The notes under the pieces: model-generated
Told to the model about the DNA's origin: nothing
What the model saw: only the letters and a program-made list of their open reading frames with translations
The model's database searches: none
Part shown: positions 8,579 to 15,244 of the stretch, piece after piece
Layout of the letters: each line of letters opens with the position of its first letter
How positions within the stretch are numbered: position 1 is the stretch's first letter
Position numbers and translations under genes: made by a program
Assembly (NCBI GenBank): GCA_036387335.1
Contig: DASVTZ010000059.1
Coordinates: 1 to 44,594 of the forward strand
Source: Longimicrobium sp.
GTDB taxonomy: Bacteria > Gemmatimonadota > Gemmatimonadetes > Longimicrobiales > Longimicrobiaceae
Direction of reading: 5' to 3'
Length of the DNA: 44,594 nucleotides

Positions 8579-8836
8579 ATGAGGTACAGGGTCAAGCTGC
8601 TGCAGAGCCTCCCCGCGCGCGTCCCCCGCGCGGTGCAGGCGCACTTCCGGCTTGCGGACGGCACGGTGCAGACGTGGCCCGTCGCGGTGGACCCGGATCA
8701 CGGGGCGGCGGAGCTGGTGGTGGAGAGCGGACGGGACATGCTGGTAGCCGAGACCCGCGCCCGCACCCTGGTGGCGCACTACGTGGAGCCGCCCCTGCGC
8801 GAGGAGCGGCAGATCTCCGCGATCGTGGCGGAATGA
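8579..8836 (+). CDS. Small 85-aa protein upstream of the RiPP precursor
   Basis: ATG 8579 sits six bases after AGGAG (8568-8572), a good ribosome binding site, so the longer upstream frame is rejected. The protein has no Cys, no signal peptide and no membrane helix. It alternates charged and hydrophobic residues in a way that suggests a small beta-rich fold (FRLADGTVQTWPVAV, AAELVVESGRDMLV). The family is not recognised. It is separated from the precursor gene only by a hairpin at 8839-8871. A role as RiPP accessory (leader binding, immunity) or a separate function are equally open. Confidence 0.7.
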   Translation: MRYRVKLLQSLPARVPRAVQAHFRLADGTVQTWPVAVDPDHGAAELVVESGRDMLVAETRARTLVAHYVEPPLREERQISAIVAE

Positions 8837-8838
8837 CG

Positions 8839-8871
8839 AGCGGCCGGTGCGCACCCCGCGTACCGGCCGCT
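8839..8871 (+). terminator. GC hairpin between the 85-aa gene and the precursor
   Basis: AGCGGCCGGT (8839-8848) pairs with ACCGGCCGCT (8862-8871) and the stem partly extends inward. It is followed by TCCCTTTCC. It begins two bases after the stop codon of the 85-aa gene and may terminate or attenuate transcription. The precursor may therefore have its own promoter in 8872-9000. Confidence 0.5.
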
Positions 8872-9000
8872 TCCCTTTCCACGCCGGCCGTCACGGACCG
8901 CACGGTGGCCGATACGGATACGGAGCGCGCCGCCCGGCGACGTCAGGTTGTGCATCACCAGCGCGGCGCTCGGCCGCGCCCCCGCCTACCCGGAGGACCG

Positions 9001-9813
9001 ATGCCGGACGACCCCGCGCCGCAGCCGCGCCGCAAGCCCCGGAAGCAGGGCGACGCCCCGCCGCCGGACACCTCGTCCACCGCGGACGACGCGCCGCCCT
9101 CCGCGAACGAAGACGGGTCCGTGCCGCCGCCGCACGAGTTCCTCGGCGGTCCCATCGCCGGCGAGGCGTTTCCCGAATGGCCCCAGGAAACGGGTGGAGC
9201 CGATCCCGCTCCACCCACCGGCCCGGCGGATCCCGGGCACGATCCAGGAGAAATCACCATGTCCGAAGGCGCATTTCCGACCGTTCCGGTGGTCAGCTGT
9301 CTCGTGACCTGCACCCACGTCTTCCCGCTCTGCGCGACGCCGCAGCAGGGGTCTGCGGGGGGTGGCGGCTCCAATGCGGCCGCCCAGGGGGCCGGGGACT
9401 TCATCACCGGCTTCCCGCCGGTCTGCGTCGCGTCCCAGCAGGGCGGGGGTGGCGGCTCCCAGGCGGGCGCGCAGAGCGCCGCGGGCTTCCCCACGCTCCC
9501 GGTGGTGAGCTGCATCGTCACCTGCACCAACGTCCCCCCGCTCTGCGCCACGCCCCCCGATCCGGCGGCGCTGGGTGGCGGGTCCCACTCCGCGGCGGCG
9601 CTGCAGAGCGGCGCGCTGGGCTTCCCCACGGTCCCGGTGGTGAGCTGCGTGATCACCTGCACGCACGTCCCCCCGCTCTGCGCCGCGGCTCCGCAGTCGG
9701 GCGGCGGGGTGCAGGCCCAGGCCGCACCGCAGGGCAGCGGGGCGCTGGGCTTCCCCACGCTCCCGGTGGTGAGCTGCGTCGTCACCTGCACGGGCGTTCC
9801 GCCCGTCTGCTGA
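9001..9813 (+). CDS. Poly-core RiPP (lanthipeptide-like) precursor peptide
   Basis: The 270-aa product has an 86-residue Pro/Asp/Glu-rich leader-like region (MPDDPAPQPRRKPRKQGD ... GPADPGHDPGEIT). The rest contains repeated cores of the form FPT-[VL]-PVVSC, then two hydrophobic residues, TCT, a variable residue, V-[FP]-P-[LV]-C. Full copies lie at 9274-9333, 9484-9546, 9619-9681 and 9748-9810; a degenerate copy (GFPPVC) lies at 9409-9426. Spacers are rich in Gly, Ala, Gln and Ser. Each full core offers three Cys and four Ser/Thr, the raw material for (methyl)lanthionine rings. GGAGG at 8992-8996 supports ATG 9001. Kinase, HopA1-like and LanC-like genes follow directly. Assignment as precursor rests on repeat structure plus this context. 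Confidence 0.85.
   Translation: MPDDPAPQPRRKPRKQGDAPPPDTSSTADDAPPSANEDGSVPPPHEFLGGPIAGEAFPEWPQETGGADPAPPTGPADPGHDPGEITMSEGAFPTVPVVSCLVTCTHVFPLCATPQQGSAGGGGSNAAAQGAGDFITGFPPVCVASQQGGGGGSQAGAQSAAGFPTLPVVSCIVTCTNVPPLCATPPDPAALGGGSHSAAALQSGALGFPTVPVVSCVITCTHVPPLCAAAPQSGGGVQAQAAPQGSGALGFPTLPVVSCVVTCTGVPPVC
9246..9261 (+). promoter_or_regulatory. Internal ribosome binding site and in-frame ATG within the precursor gene
   Basis: AGGAG at 9246-9250 lies eight bases before an in-frame ATG at 9259 (codon 87), just where the leader-like region ends and the first core begins (MSEGAFPT). Spacing is ideal, better than at ATG 9001. It could yield a second product of 184 residues with almost no leader, or it could be the true start. 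Confidence 0.55.
9274..9810 (+). repeat. Five-unit core repeat array inside the precursor gene
   Basis: Units start at 9274, 9409 (degenerate), 9484, 9619 and 9748. The last three full units are spaced 135 and 129 bases apart, each with a 21-residue core followed by a 22-24-residue spacer. The final unit ends exactly at the C-terminal Cys before the TGA. The unit at 9409 retains only GF, PP, V and C and has lost all Ser/Thr of the core. Confidence 0.9.
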
Positions 9814-9819
9814 CGGCTG

Positions 9820-9851
9820 GGGGAGAGGGGCGGCTTCTCGCCCCTCTCCCC
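9820..9851 (+). terminator. 13-bp perfect hairpin between precursor and modification genes
   Basis: GGGGAGAGGGGCG (9820-9832) pairs with CGCCCCTCTCCCC (9839-9851) around GCTTCT. No T-run follows, so read-through into the enzyme genes is likely. Such stem-loops after a precursor gene commonly make the precursor transcript more abundant than the enzyme transcript, by partial termination or 3' stabilisation. Confidence 0.65.
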
Positions 9852-9884
9852 GCGGTCCTGAAAACACTGTGATCCGGCCCGTCC

Positions 9885-10964
9885 ATGATCCTCACCAAGA
9901 GCAACCTGGTCCACTTTCTCCTCGACCGGCGGCTGATCGCGGCCGAGGCCGTCGTGGCGGGCGACTTCGCGGCGCGCGAAGTCCTTCGCCACAACCGCAG
10001 CTTCGCCGTGGAGCGGCAGCGGGAGCGCGGGCTCTTCATCAAGCAGCCGATCCTGTGGGACGAGCTCTCGGTGGCGTGCATCCAGCGCGAAGCCGCCTGC
10101 TACCAGCTGGCGCAGGCGCCGGGGTGGGAGGGACTGCGCGCCCTGATCCCCGCGCTGGTGGACTCCGACGCGGCATCGTCCACCCTGGTGCTGGAGCTAC
10201 TCCGCGTGGTGGAGCCGCTGCAGGACCACCATGCGCGCTTCCGCCGCTTTCCTGTGGGCACGGCGCGCGCGCTGGGATCCGCGCTGGCCGCATACCACCG
10301 CGTTCCGGTGGAGGCGGGGGCGGCGGCGCTGGAGATCGGGGTCGCTTGGGTGCTCCGCCGCACCTTTCCGCCGGGCTACGTGGAGGGCGAGCCCCGGCTG
10401 GGGTGGCTGCTAGCGCGTATCCGCGAGACGCCCGGGTTCGAGGCCGCGCTCGACGCGCTGGCCGCCGAGTGGCGGAACGACGCCCTGATCCACGGCGACA
10501 TGAAGTGGGAGAACTGCATCGCGCGCGGCGGCGACGGCGGCGAACAGGCTCCGGAGCTGCGCATCGTGGACTGGGAGATGGCGGGCGTGGGTGACAGCGC
10601 GTGGGACGTGGGATCGGCGCTGCACTCCTATCTCGCCTGCTGGGTGCTGGGGCTCCCGCTCGCCGCCGCCGCGTCGCCGCGCGCGCTCACGGACGCGAAC
10701 GAGTATCCGGCCGAGGCGATGCACCCCGCATTGCGGGCGTTCTGGCGCGCGTACCGCGAAGGGCGGGGCGGGGTGGAGCTCGGCTTCCTGCTCCGGGCCG
10801 TGCGCTACGCGGGAGCGCGGCTGGTGCAGACCACCTGGGAGTACTCGCGCACGCAGGCGGCGGTGCCCGGCTACACGCACCTCCTCCTCCAATTGGGCGC
10901 CAACGTCCTCATCCGCCCTGAGCAGGCCGCGCGCTCGCTCCTCGGCCTGGAGGGCGGCGCATGA
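9885..10964 (+). CDS. APH-fold kinase, LanK-like, of the RiPP locus
   Basis: The 359-aa protein is an aminoglycoside-phosphotransferase-like kinase. The ATP-site lysine is probably Lys53 (LFIKQPILWDEL). The catalytic loop is HGDMKWEN at 203-210 (Asp205 base, Asn210 for metal) and the metal-binding Asp229 lies in RIVDWEMAGVGD. In class V lanthipeptide and thioviridamide-type pathways, an APH-like kinase phosphorylates Ser/Thr of the precursor, preparing for elimination; I infer the same here from its neighbours. Antibiotic resistance is the alternative, but a four-base ATGA overlap couples it to the HopA1-like gene. The start ATG 9885 has no obvious ribosome binding site. Confidence 0.85.
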   Translation: MILTKSNLVHFLLDRRLIAAEAVVAGDFAAREVLRHNRSFAVERQRERGLFIKQPILWDELSVACIQREAACYQLAQAPGWEGLRALIPALVDSDAASSTLVLELLRVVEPLQDHHARFRRFPVGTARALGSALAAYHRVPVEAGAAALEIGVAWVLRRTFPPGYVEGEPRLGWLLARIRETPGFEAALDALAAEWRNDALIHGDMKWENCIARGGDGGEQAPELRIVDWEMAGVGDSAWDVGSALHSYLACWVLGLPLAAAASPRALTDANEYPAEAMHPALRAFWRAYREGRGGVELGFLLRAVRYAGARLVQTTWEYSRTQAAVPGYTHLLLQLGANVLIRPEQAARSLLGLEGGA

Positions 10965-11887
10965 GTGCGCTGCTGACCGCCGTACGCGCGGTGGAGATCG
11001 TCTCGGACACGGACTTCCGGTGCGCGGGCCACTCCTTCTCCGTGCCCGTGCCCGCCGCCGTCGATGCACTCCAGGCTGCGCTCTACACGCACTGCTACAC
11101 CCGCTCGGCCGGCCCCGTCCCCGCCGTCACGGGCGAGGGCGACCTGACCGCCGCCCTCAGCGCGGGCAACCCCGGCACCTCGCGCTGGGTGGATGGATGG
11201 ACGGTCATCGACCGCCTCCCCAACGGCACGGTCGGGATACAGCGCGGGCCCCTGGTGCGCTACGTCCAGGCCGCCGAGGTGCGGGCGGATGGCAAGCATC
11301 CGGGCGCCCGCGCGAGCACCTGGCATCCCCACGAGCGCACGGACCAGCCGGGCTTCTACTACGTCTTCGGCACCGCGCCGCACGACACCGACCCGCGCGC
11401 CTCGCTGCTGCGCCTGTACTGGAACGTGACGCCGGACGGCGCCCCGGCGCTGGTGGCGGAGCTGGCGCGCGCGCTGGGGCGGTTCGCGGTGCCGTTCATC
11501 TTCAAGTGCCTCAAGCACCGCGCGCTCTACCCGCGCGCCGACGCCGGGGTGCTGTACGTGGGCCGACGCCACCACCGGCTGGTGTGCGAGCTCGCCGCGG
11601 GCGTGCACGCGAAGCTCGGCGGCGGGCTGGGGAGCGAGGTGCCGCTCTTCACCAAGCCGCTCGCGCCGGGACTGGGGCTCGCGGAAGACCCCGGCGGCGG
11701 CGAGAGCTTCGGGATGCACCGCTGCCGCCTGGTGGCCGAGGGGGTGTGGGCGGCCCGCGGCGGCGGACCCGGCCAGCGCCTCTCCTCGGTGGAGCGCCGC
11801 TTCGCCGACGCCGGGCTCGACCCCGCGCGCCCCTACCTGGGCCCGCTTTCCGACGACCCCTACCACCTCCCCGGCCATGCGCACTGA
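10961..11887 (+). CDS. HopA1-family protein, LanY-like phospho-Ser/Thr lyase candidate
   Basis: The 308-aa protein matches the HopA1 family (named after a Pseudomonas type III effector). Recognisable motifs are GFYYVFG at 131-137, RLYWNV at 151-156, FKCLKH at 181-186, LFTKPLAPGLGLAEDP at 229-244, and SFGMHRCRLVAEGVW around 249-263. In class V lanthipeptide loci the HopA1 protein is the lyase that eliminates phosphate to give dehydroalanine or dehydrobutyrine; related folds (OspF/SpvC-like lyases) do this chemistry. No secretion system is visible in the window, which favours the biosynthetic role. It overlaps the kinase by four bases and the LanC-like gene by eleven. Confidence 0.85.
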   Translation: MSALLTAVRAVEIVSDTDFRCAGHSFSVPVPAAVDALQAALYTHCYTRSAGPVPAVTGEGDLTAALSAGNPGTSRWVDGWTVIDRLPNGTVGIQRGPLVRYVQAAEVRADGKHPGARASTWHPHERTDQPGFYYVFGTAPHDTDPRASLLRLYWNVTPDGAPALVAELARALGRFAVPFIFKCLKHRALYPRADAGVLYVGRRHHRLVCELAAGVHAKLGGGLGSEVPLFTKPLAPGLGLAEDPGGGESFGMHRCRLVAEGVWAARGGGPGQRLSSVERRFADAGLDPARPYLGPLSDDPYHLPGHAH

Positions 11888-13169
11888 CCCGAGCACCCCG
11901 TTCCTCGACGCCGCCGCCGCCATCGGCGGGCGGCTCTGCCGCGACGCCATCTGGCACGGCGCGCGCTGCAACTGGGTCGGCGACGGGCTGGAGCCCACGG
12001 GCGCCCAGTGGCTCCCGGTGCGGCGCGCGCTGGGACCGGCGCTCTACGACGGTGCGGCCGGGATCGGGCTCTTCCTGGCCGAGCTCCACGCCGCCACCGG
12101 CGAGGCGCCGTTCCGCACGGCCGCACGCGGGGCGCTGGCGCTCGCCGTCACCCGCCGCGGCGACCTGAACCCGTCCACCCGCGTGGCGCTGCACACGGGG
12201 CTCGCGGGGATCGCCTGGGCCGTGGCCCGCGCCGGCATGGCGATGGACGACGACGAGCTCCGCGAGGTGGCGGCGGCGCTCGCGGCGGAGCTGGCCGGGG
12301 TGGAGCCGGCGGAGGGGGCGGTGGACGTGATCTCGGGGAGCGCCGGGGCCGTGCCCGCGATGCTGGGGCTGGCGCGCGCCACCGGCGTGGGCGCCCTGGC
12401 GGACGCGGCGGTGCGCCACGGCGACTTCCTCCTCGGCCTCGCGCTTCCGGGGCCGTCCGGCACGGCGTGGCCCAGCCCGGGCGTGGAGTCGTCCGCGCCG
12501 CTCACCGGCTACTCGCACGGGGCGTCCGGCGTGGCGCTCGCCCTGCTGGAGCTGGCGCACGCCACCGGTGAAGCGCGCTTCGGCGCGGCGGCGCGGGAGG
12601 GCTTCCGCTACGAGCGCGCGCTCCTCGATGCGCGGCAGGGGAACTGGCCCGACCTGCGGGTGATCGAGGCCGGGGCGGTCTCCCCCGCGCCGGTGTGCGG
12701 GGTGGCGTGGTGCCACGGCGCGCCCGGCATCGGCCTAGCCCGCCTCCGCGCCATGCGCCTGGCGCCCGACGACGAACTCGCCGCCGACGCCAACGTGGCG
12801 CTGCAGACCACCTCGCGGGTGATCCGGGAGAGCATCGACGCGCCGGGGGGCGGCTTCTCGCTGTGCCACGGCCACGCCGGAAACGCGGAAACGCTCCTGG
12901 CGGCGCACACCGCCACCGGCGGCGGCGAGTACCTGGAGTTCGCGCGCGAGGTGGGGCGCCGCGGGATCGCCCTCTACGAGAGCCGCGACCTCCCCTGGCC
13001 GGGCGGCGTCCCCGGTGGCGCCACCCCGTCGCTGATGCTGGGCGACGCGGGGATCGGCCACTTCCTGCTTCGGCTGCACGATCCCTCCGCCACCCCCTCC
13101 ATCGTCCTGGTCGAGCCCGAATCGCTCGCCGTGCCCGCGCCTCGTCCGGCGACCGCGGCGTACAACTGA
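11877..13169 (+). CDS. LanC-like lanthionine cyclase
   Basis: The 430-aa protein has the repeated GxxG-type helical barrel of LanC proteins: LYDGAAGIGLFLAEL (57-71), LHTGLAGIAWAVARAG (105-120), ISGSAGAVPAMLGLA (152-166), GYSHGASGVALALLEL (211-226), AWCHGAPGIGLARLR (277-291), SLCHGHAGNAETLLAA (328-343) and MLGDAGIGHFLLRLH near the end. The zinc ligands known from NisC are present as Cys279, Cys330 and His331, with the conserved His214. It would catalyse addition of Cys thiols to dehydrated residues in the precursor cores. It is last in the precursor-kinase-lyase-cyclase row, overlaps the previous gene by eleven bases, and has no fused dehydratase or kinase domain. Confidence 0.92.
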   Translation: MRTDPSTPFLDAAAAIGGRLCRDAIWHGARCNWVGDGLEPTGAQWLPVRRALGPALYDGAAGIGLFLAELHAATGEAPFRTAARGALALAVTRRGDLNPSTRVALHTGLAGIAWAVARAGMAMDDDELREVAAALAAELAGVEPAEGAVDVISGSAGAVPAMLGLARATGVGALADAAVRHGDFLLGLALPGPSGTAWPSPGVESSAPLTGYSHGASGVALALLELAHATGEARFGAAAREGFRYERALLDARQGNWPDLRVIEAGAVSPAPVCGVAWCHGAPGIGLARLRAMRLAPDDELAADANVALQTTSRVIRESIDAPGGGFSLCHGHAGNAETLLAAHTATGGGEYLEFAREVGRRGIALYESRDLPWPGGVPGGATPSLMLGDAGIGHFLLRLHDPSATPSIVLVEPESLAVPAPRPATAAYN

Positions 13170-13213
13170 TACCGTCTCGACAGAAGTCTGTGCAAACTCA
13201 AAGGATCAAGATG

Positions 13214-13285
13214 TCACGCAAAGGCGCGAAGACGCTAAGGAAAGACACGGAAGCCCTTTCTTTGCGCCTTCGCGCCTTTGCGTGA
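13214..13285. repeat. Dispersed inverted repeat with 18-bp arms
   Basis: TCACGCAAAGGCGCGAAG (13214-13231) is the exact reverse complement of CTTCGCGCCTTTGCGTGA (13268-13285). It belongs to a family of variable palindromic intergenic repeats in this window (see 15132-15213 and 22424-22505). Part of it has become the coding end of the minus-strand gene at 13235. Confidence 0.75.
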
Positions 13286-13750
13286 GACCATTTCCTCCGC
13301 GGCGGCGTAGAGGTTCGCGACGGTGTGCAGGCGCCGCTCGCGCGTGAGGACGGGGACGAGGATGCGCCGGTAGCCGGGGCCTTCGAAGCGGTCGATCTCC
13401 GGCCAGGCTGCCGTCAGCGCCGGGGTGGAGAGTACCTTTACGGGGATGATGGGACCCCCGGCGCGCGGCCGGCAGGCCGGATATCCGAGCGTCGCGCCCC
13501 ACCCCTCCGGGAAGAGATCGCCCTCGATCACGCCGTCCGTCCACTCGCCGCCGAGCGGGGCCACGACGTGATGGTTGGGGCGGCCCGGCGCCAGTGTGCC
13601 GTACACCGCCAGCGTGTGGCGCGTCGCGAACAGGTCGTCGAGCCGCCGTTCGGCGTCGGCGGCGCTCTCGTCATCGGCCGTGCCGCCCCGCCAGTGCGCG
13701 GTATTGGCGGACGCGACGAGGAGGCTTACTTCTTCCAGCGACAAGTCCAT
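13235..13750 (-). CDS. Gamma-glutamylcyclotransferase (AIG2/GGCT)-like protein
   Basis: From ATG 13750 the protein is 171 aa. The GGCT-fold signature YGTLAPG lies at residues 50-56, followed by NHHVVAPLGG and GVIEGDLF. The acidic residue expected in catalysis is probably Glu123 in IDRFEGPGYRRI, followed by the usual strand LVPVLT. Members act on gamma-glutamyl amines or peptides; the substrate here is unknown. The last 16 residues or so (SRKGAKAQRKGFRVFP) are encoded by the inverted repeat at 13214-13285, so the original C-terminus has probably been replaced by repeat sequence. The longer upstream frame lacks homology and is rejected. Confidence 0.8.
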   Translation of the reverse strand: MDLSLEEVSLLVASANTAHWRGGTADDESAADAERRLDDLFATRHTLAVYGTLAPGRPNHHVVAPLGGEWTDGVIEGDLFPEGWGATLGYPACRPRAGGPIIPVKVLSTPALTAAWPEIDRFEGPGYRRILVPVLTRERRLHTVANLYAAAEEMVSRKGAKAQRKGFRVFP

Positions 13751-13860
13751 GATGGATGCACTCGTGTGCAGGTGTTGTCCGCGGCGGTGAGCGCGGCGCG
13801 ACCCGGCACGTTTCTGCCGGAGCACGACTGGACGACACTCGACCCCTCGACAAACGAACG

Positions 13861-14598
13861 ATGCTCCGCTACGCGCTCGTCTTCGCCGCCATTCTGCTCG
13901 CCGCGCCCGGGGCGGACGCACAGGCGCGCGACCCGATCCTGTTCGTGCACGGTTGGCGGGGGCGGGCGGAGCAGTGGCGGCCGATGATGGCGCGGTTCGT
14001 GGACGACGGGTGGAGCCGCGCGCGGCTCTTTGCGTGGACCCTCGATCCTCGCGACTCGCACGCCGCGGCGGCGGCAAAGATCGCGGCGAGGGTGGACCAG
14101 ATCCTGGTGGCCACCGGCGCCTCGCGCGTCGACATCGTCACGCATTCCATGGGGGCGCTCCCCACGCGGTACTATCTCAAGAACCTGGAGAGCGAGGGCA
14201 AGGTGGATGCGTGGGTCTCGCTGGGCGGGCCCAACCACGGCATCCACGTGGCGGACCTGTGCATCTCCGCCGACTGCAGGGACATGCGGCGCGGATCTCC
14301 CTTTTTAGCCGCGCTCAACGAGGGGGACGAGACGCCGGGCGAGGCGCGGTACGCCACCTGGCGCTCGCCGTGCGACGAGATCATCGATCCGGTGGACACC
14401 GTCGTCCTGCAGGGGGCCGACAATCACCTCACGGGCTGCGTCTCACACCTGGGCCTGCTGCGCGACCCCTCCATCTACCGCGCCGTCCGCGACTTCGTCT
14501 CGCGCCGTGCGGCGTACGTGCGTCAGGCGCCCTCGGGCTCGTCCATCGCGTCGCGCACCGTGTGGGGGCGCATGTCGGTCCAGACCTGGTGGATGTAG
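13861..14598 (+). CDS. Secreted alpha/beta-hydrolase lipase (Lipase class 2-like)
   Basis: From ATG 13861 the 245-aa product has a signal peptide (MLRYALVFAAILLAAPGADA, probable cleavage near residue 20-21). The oxyanion strand ILFVHGW lies at 26-32 and the nucleophile elbow VTHSMGA at 93-99 (Ser96). GGPNHG follows and a candidate catalytic His lies in CVSHLGLL. Such enzymes hydrolyse lipid or short-chain esters outside the cytoplasm. Starts upstream of 13861 would bury the signal peptide. The recognisable domain ends near 14510; the last 30 or so residues lie antisense to the MbtH-like gene (14523-14741) and look like read-through sequence. Confidence 0.85.
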   Translation: MLRYALVFAAILLAAPGADAQARDPILFVHGWRGRAEQWRPMMARFVDDGWSRARLFAWTLDPRDSHAAAAAKIAARVDQILVATGASRVDIVTHSMGALPTRYYLKNLESEGKVDAWVSLGGPNHGIHVADLCISADCRDMRRGSPFLAALNEGDETPGEARYATWRSPCDEIIDPVDTVVLQGADNHLTGCVSHLGLLRDPSIYRAVRDFVSRRAAYVRQAPSGSSIASRTVWGRMSVQTWWM

Positions 14599-14741
14599 TC
14601 CAGGCACTCGGTTTTCGTCCCCTGCTTCCCCGCGGGTTTCCATCCCATGGGAAGCTCCCGGTCGAGGGGCCACAGGGAGTACTGCTCCATGTCGTTCACC
14701 ACCACCTGGTAGATGGTGGTGTCCTCGTTGAGCTCGCTCAT
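14523..14741 (-). CDS. MbtH-like protein, orphan
   Basis: The 72-aa protein carries the MbtH signature: VVVNDMEQYSLWP, then PMGWKPAGKQGTKTECLDYI and VWTDMRP. MbtH-like proteins bind and activate adenylation domains of nonribosomal peptide synthetases. No synthetase is visible in this window, so it must serve one encoded elsewhere or be a relic. Its 3' end overlaps the 3' end of the convergent lipase gene by 76 bases. The upstream bases GGGAAA are at most a weak ribosome binding site. Confidence 0.93.
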   Translation of the reverse strand: MSELNEDTTIYQVVVNDMEQYSLWPLDRELPMGWKPAGKQGTKTECLDYIHQVWTDMRPHTVRDAMDEPEGA

Positions 14742-14881
14742 TTTCCCGGTTCGCCAGGGGGGATGGGAGAAAAACTGTCCGGGTGATCTTATCGCATGCG
14801 GCGGTGCGTGGCGAGCACTGCCCGTGGTGACGTATTATGATGTGTGACGCGGCGCACCCCTCACCGGCACAGGAGACGACG

Positions 14882-15064
14882 ATGGCAGACGCGGCGAGCT
14901 TGACGGACGCGGAGCGGGCCAAGCTGGAACAGCGGCGCGACCGGCTGATGAAGCTGATGAAGGAGGGCGACGGCTCCGGCGGCGGCGACACGCTGGACGC
15001 GGACGACCGCGCGGACCTGGCGCGCGAGTGGAGCCGCATCGACTCCCTGCTCAACCAGCGCTGA
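14882..15064 (+). CDS. Small helical protein of 60 aa
   Basis: AGGAG at 14871-14875, six bases before ATG 14882, fixes this start over the ATG at 14837. The product (MADAASLTDAERAKLEQRRD ... EWSRIDSLLNQR) is highly charged and mostly helical, with a central GDGSGGGDTLDADD loop. It looks like two short helices forming a hairpin. The family and function are unknown. It stands alone between the MbtH-like gene (divergent) and a repeat. Confidence 0.7.
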   Translation: MADAASLTDAERAKLEQRRDRLMKLMKEGDGSGGGDTLDADDRADLAREWSRIDSLLNQR

Positions 15065-15131
15065 AAGAAATCGTTTGCGGGCGCACACGAGCACGATTAT
15101 CGTTGCGCCGAGATCCTTCCGAGAAAAAGCA

Positions 15132-15213
15132 TCACACAGAGGACGCAGAGGGCACTGAAAGCCACGGAGAAAACCTCTTGCCGTTCTCTCCGTGGCCCCG
15201 TGTCTCTGTGTGA
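15132..15213. repeat. Dispersed nested inverted repeat
   Basis: TCACACAGAG (15132-15141) mirrors CTCTGTGTGA (15204-15213), and inside it CCACGGAGA (15162-15170) mirrors TCTCCGTGG (15187-15195). The overall design matches the repeat at 22424-22505. It lies upstream of the FAD oxidase and contains the GTG at 15200, which is therefore an unlikely start codon. Confidence 0.75.
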
Positions 15214-15244
15214 GCCCTGCTGTTCCCCCGCAACACCCTTCTTG

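Noticed and set aside
9274..9810. Reading the repeat array as a CRISPR or tandem structural repeat protein
   Set aside because: Repeats are in frame, coding and Cys-rich with variable spacers; no direct DNA repeat of constant length and no cas genes are present.
9885..10964. Antibiotic-resistance aminoglycoside phosphotransferase
   Set aside because: The fold is shared, but overlap with HopA1-like and LanC-like genes and the preceding poly-core precursor favour a RiPP kinase.
10961..11887. Type III secretion effector
   Set aside because: HopA1 similarity is real, but no secretion genes occur nearby and the operon is biosynthetic.
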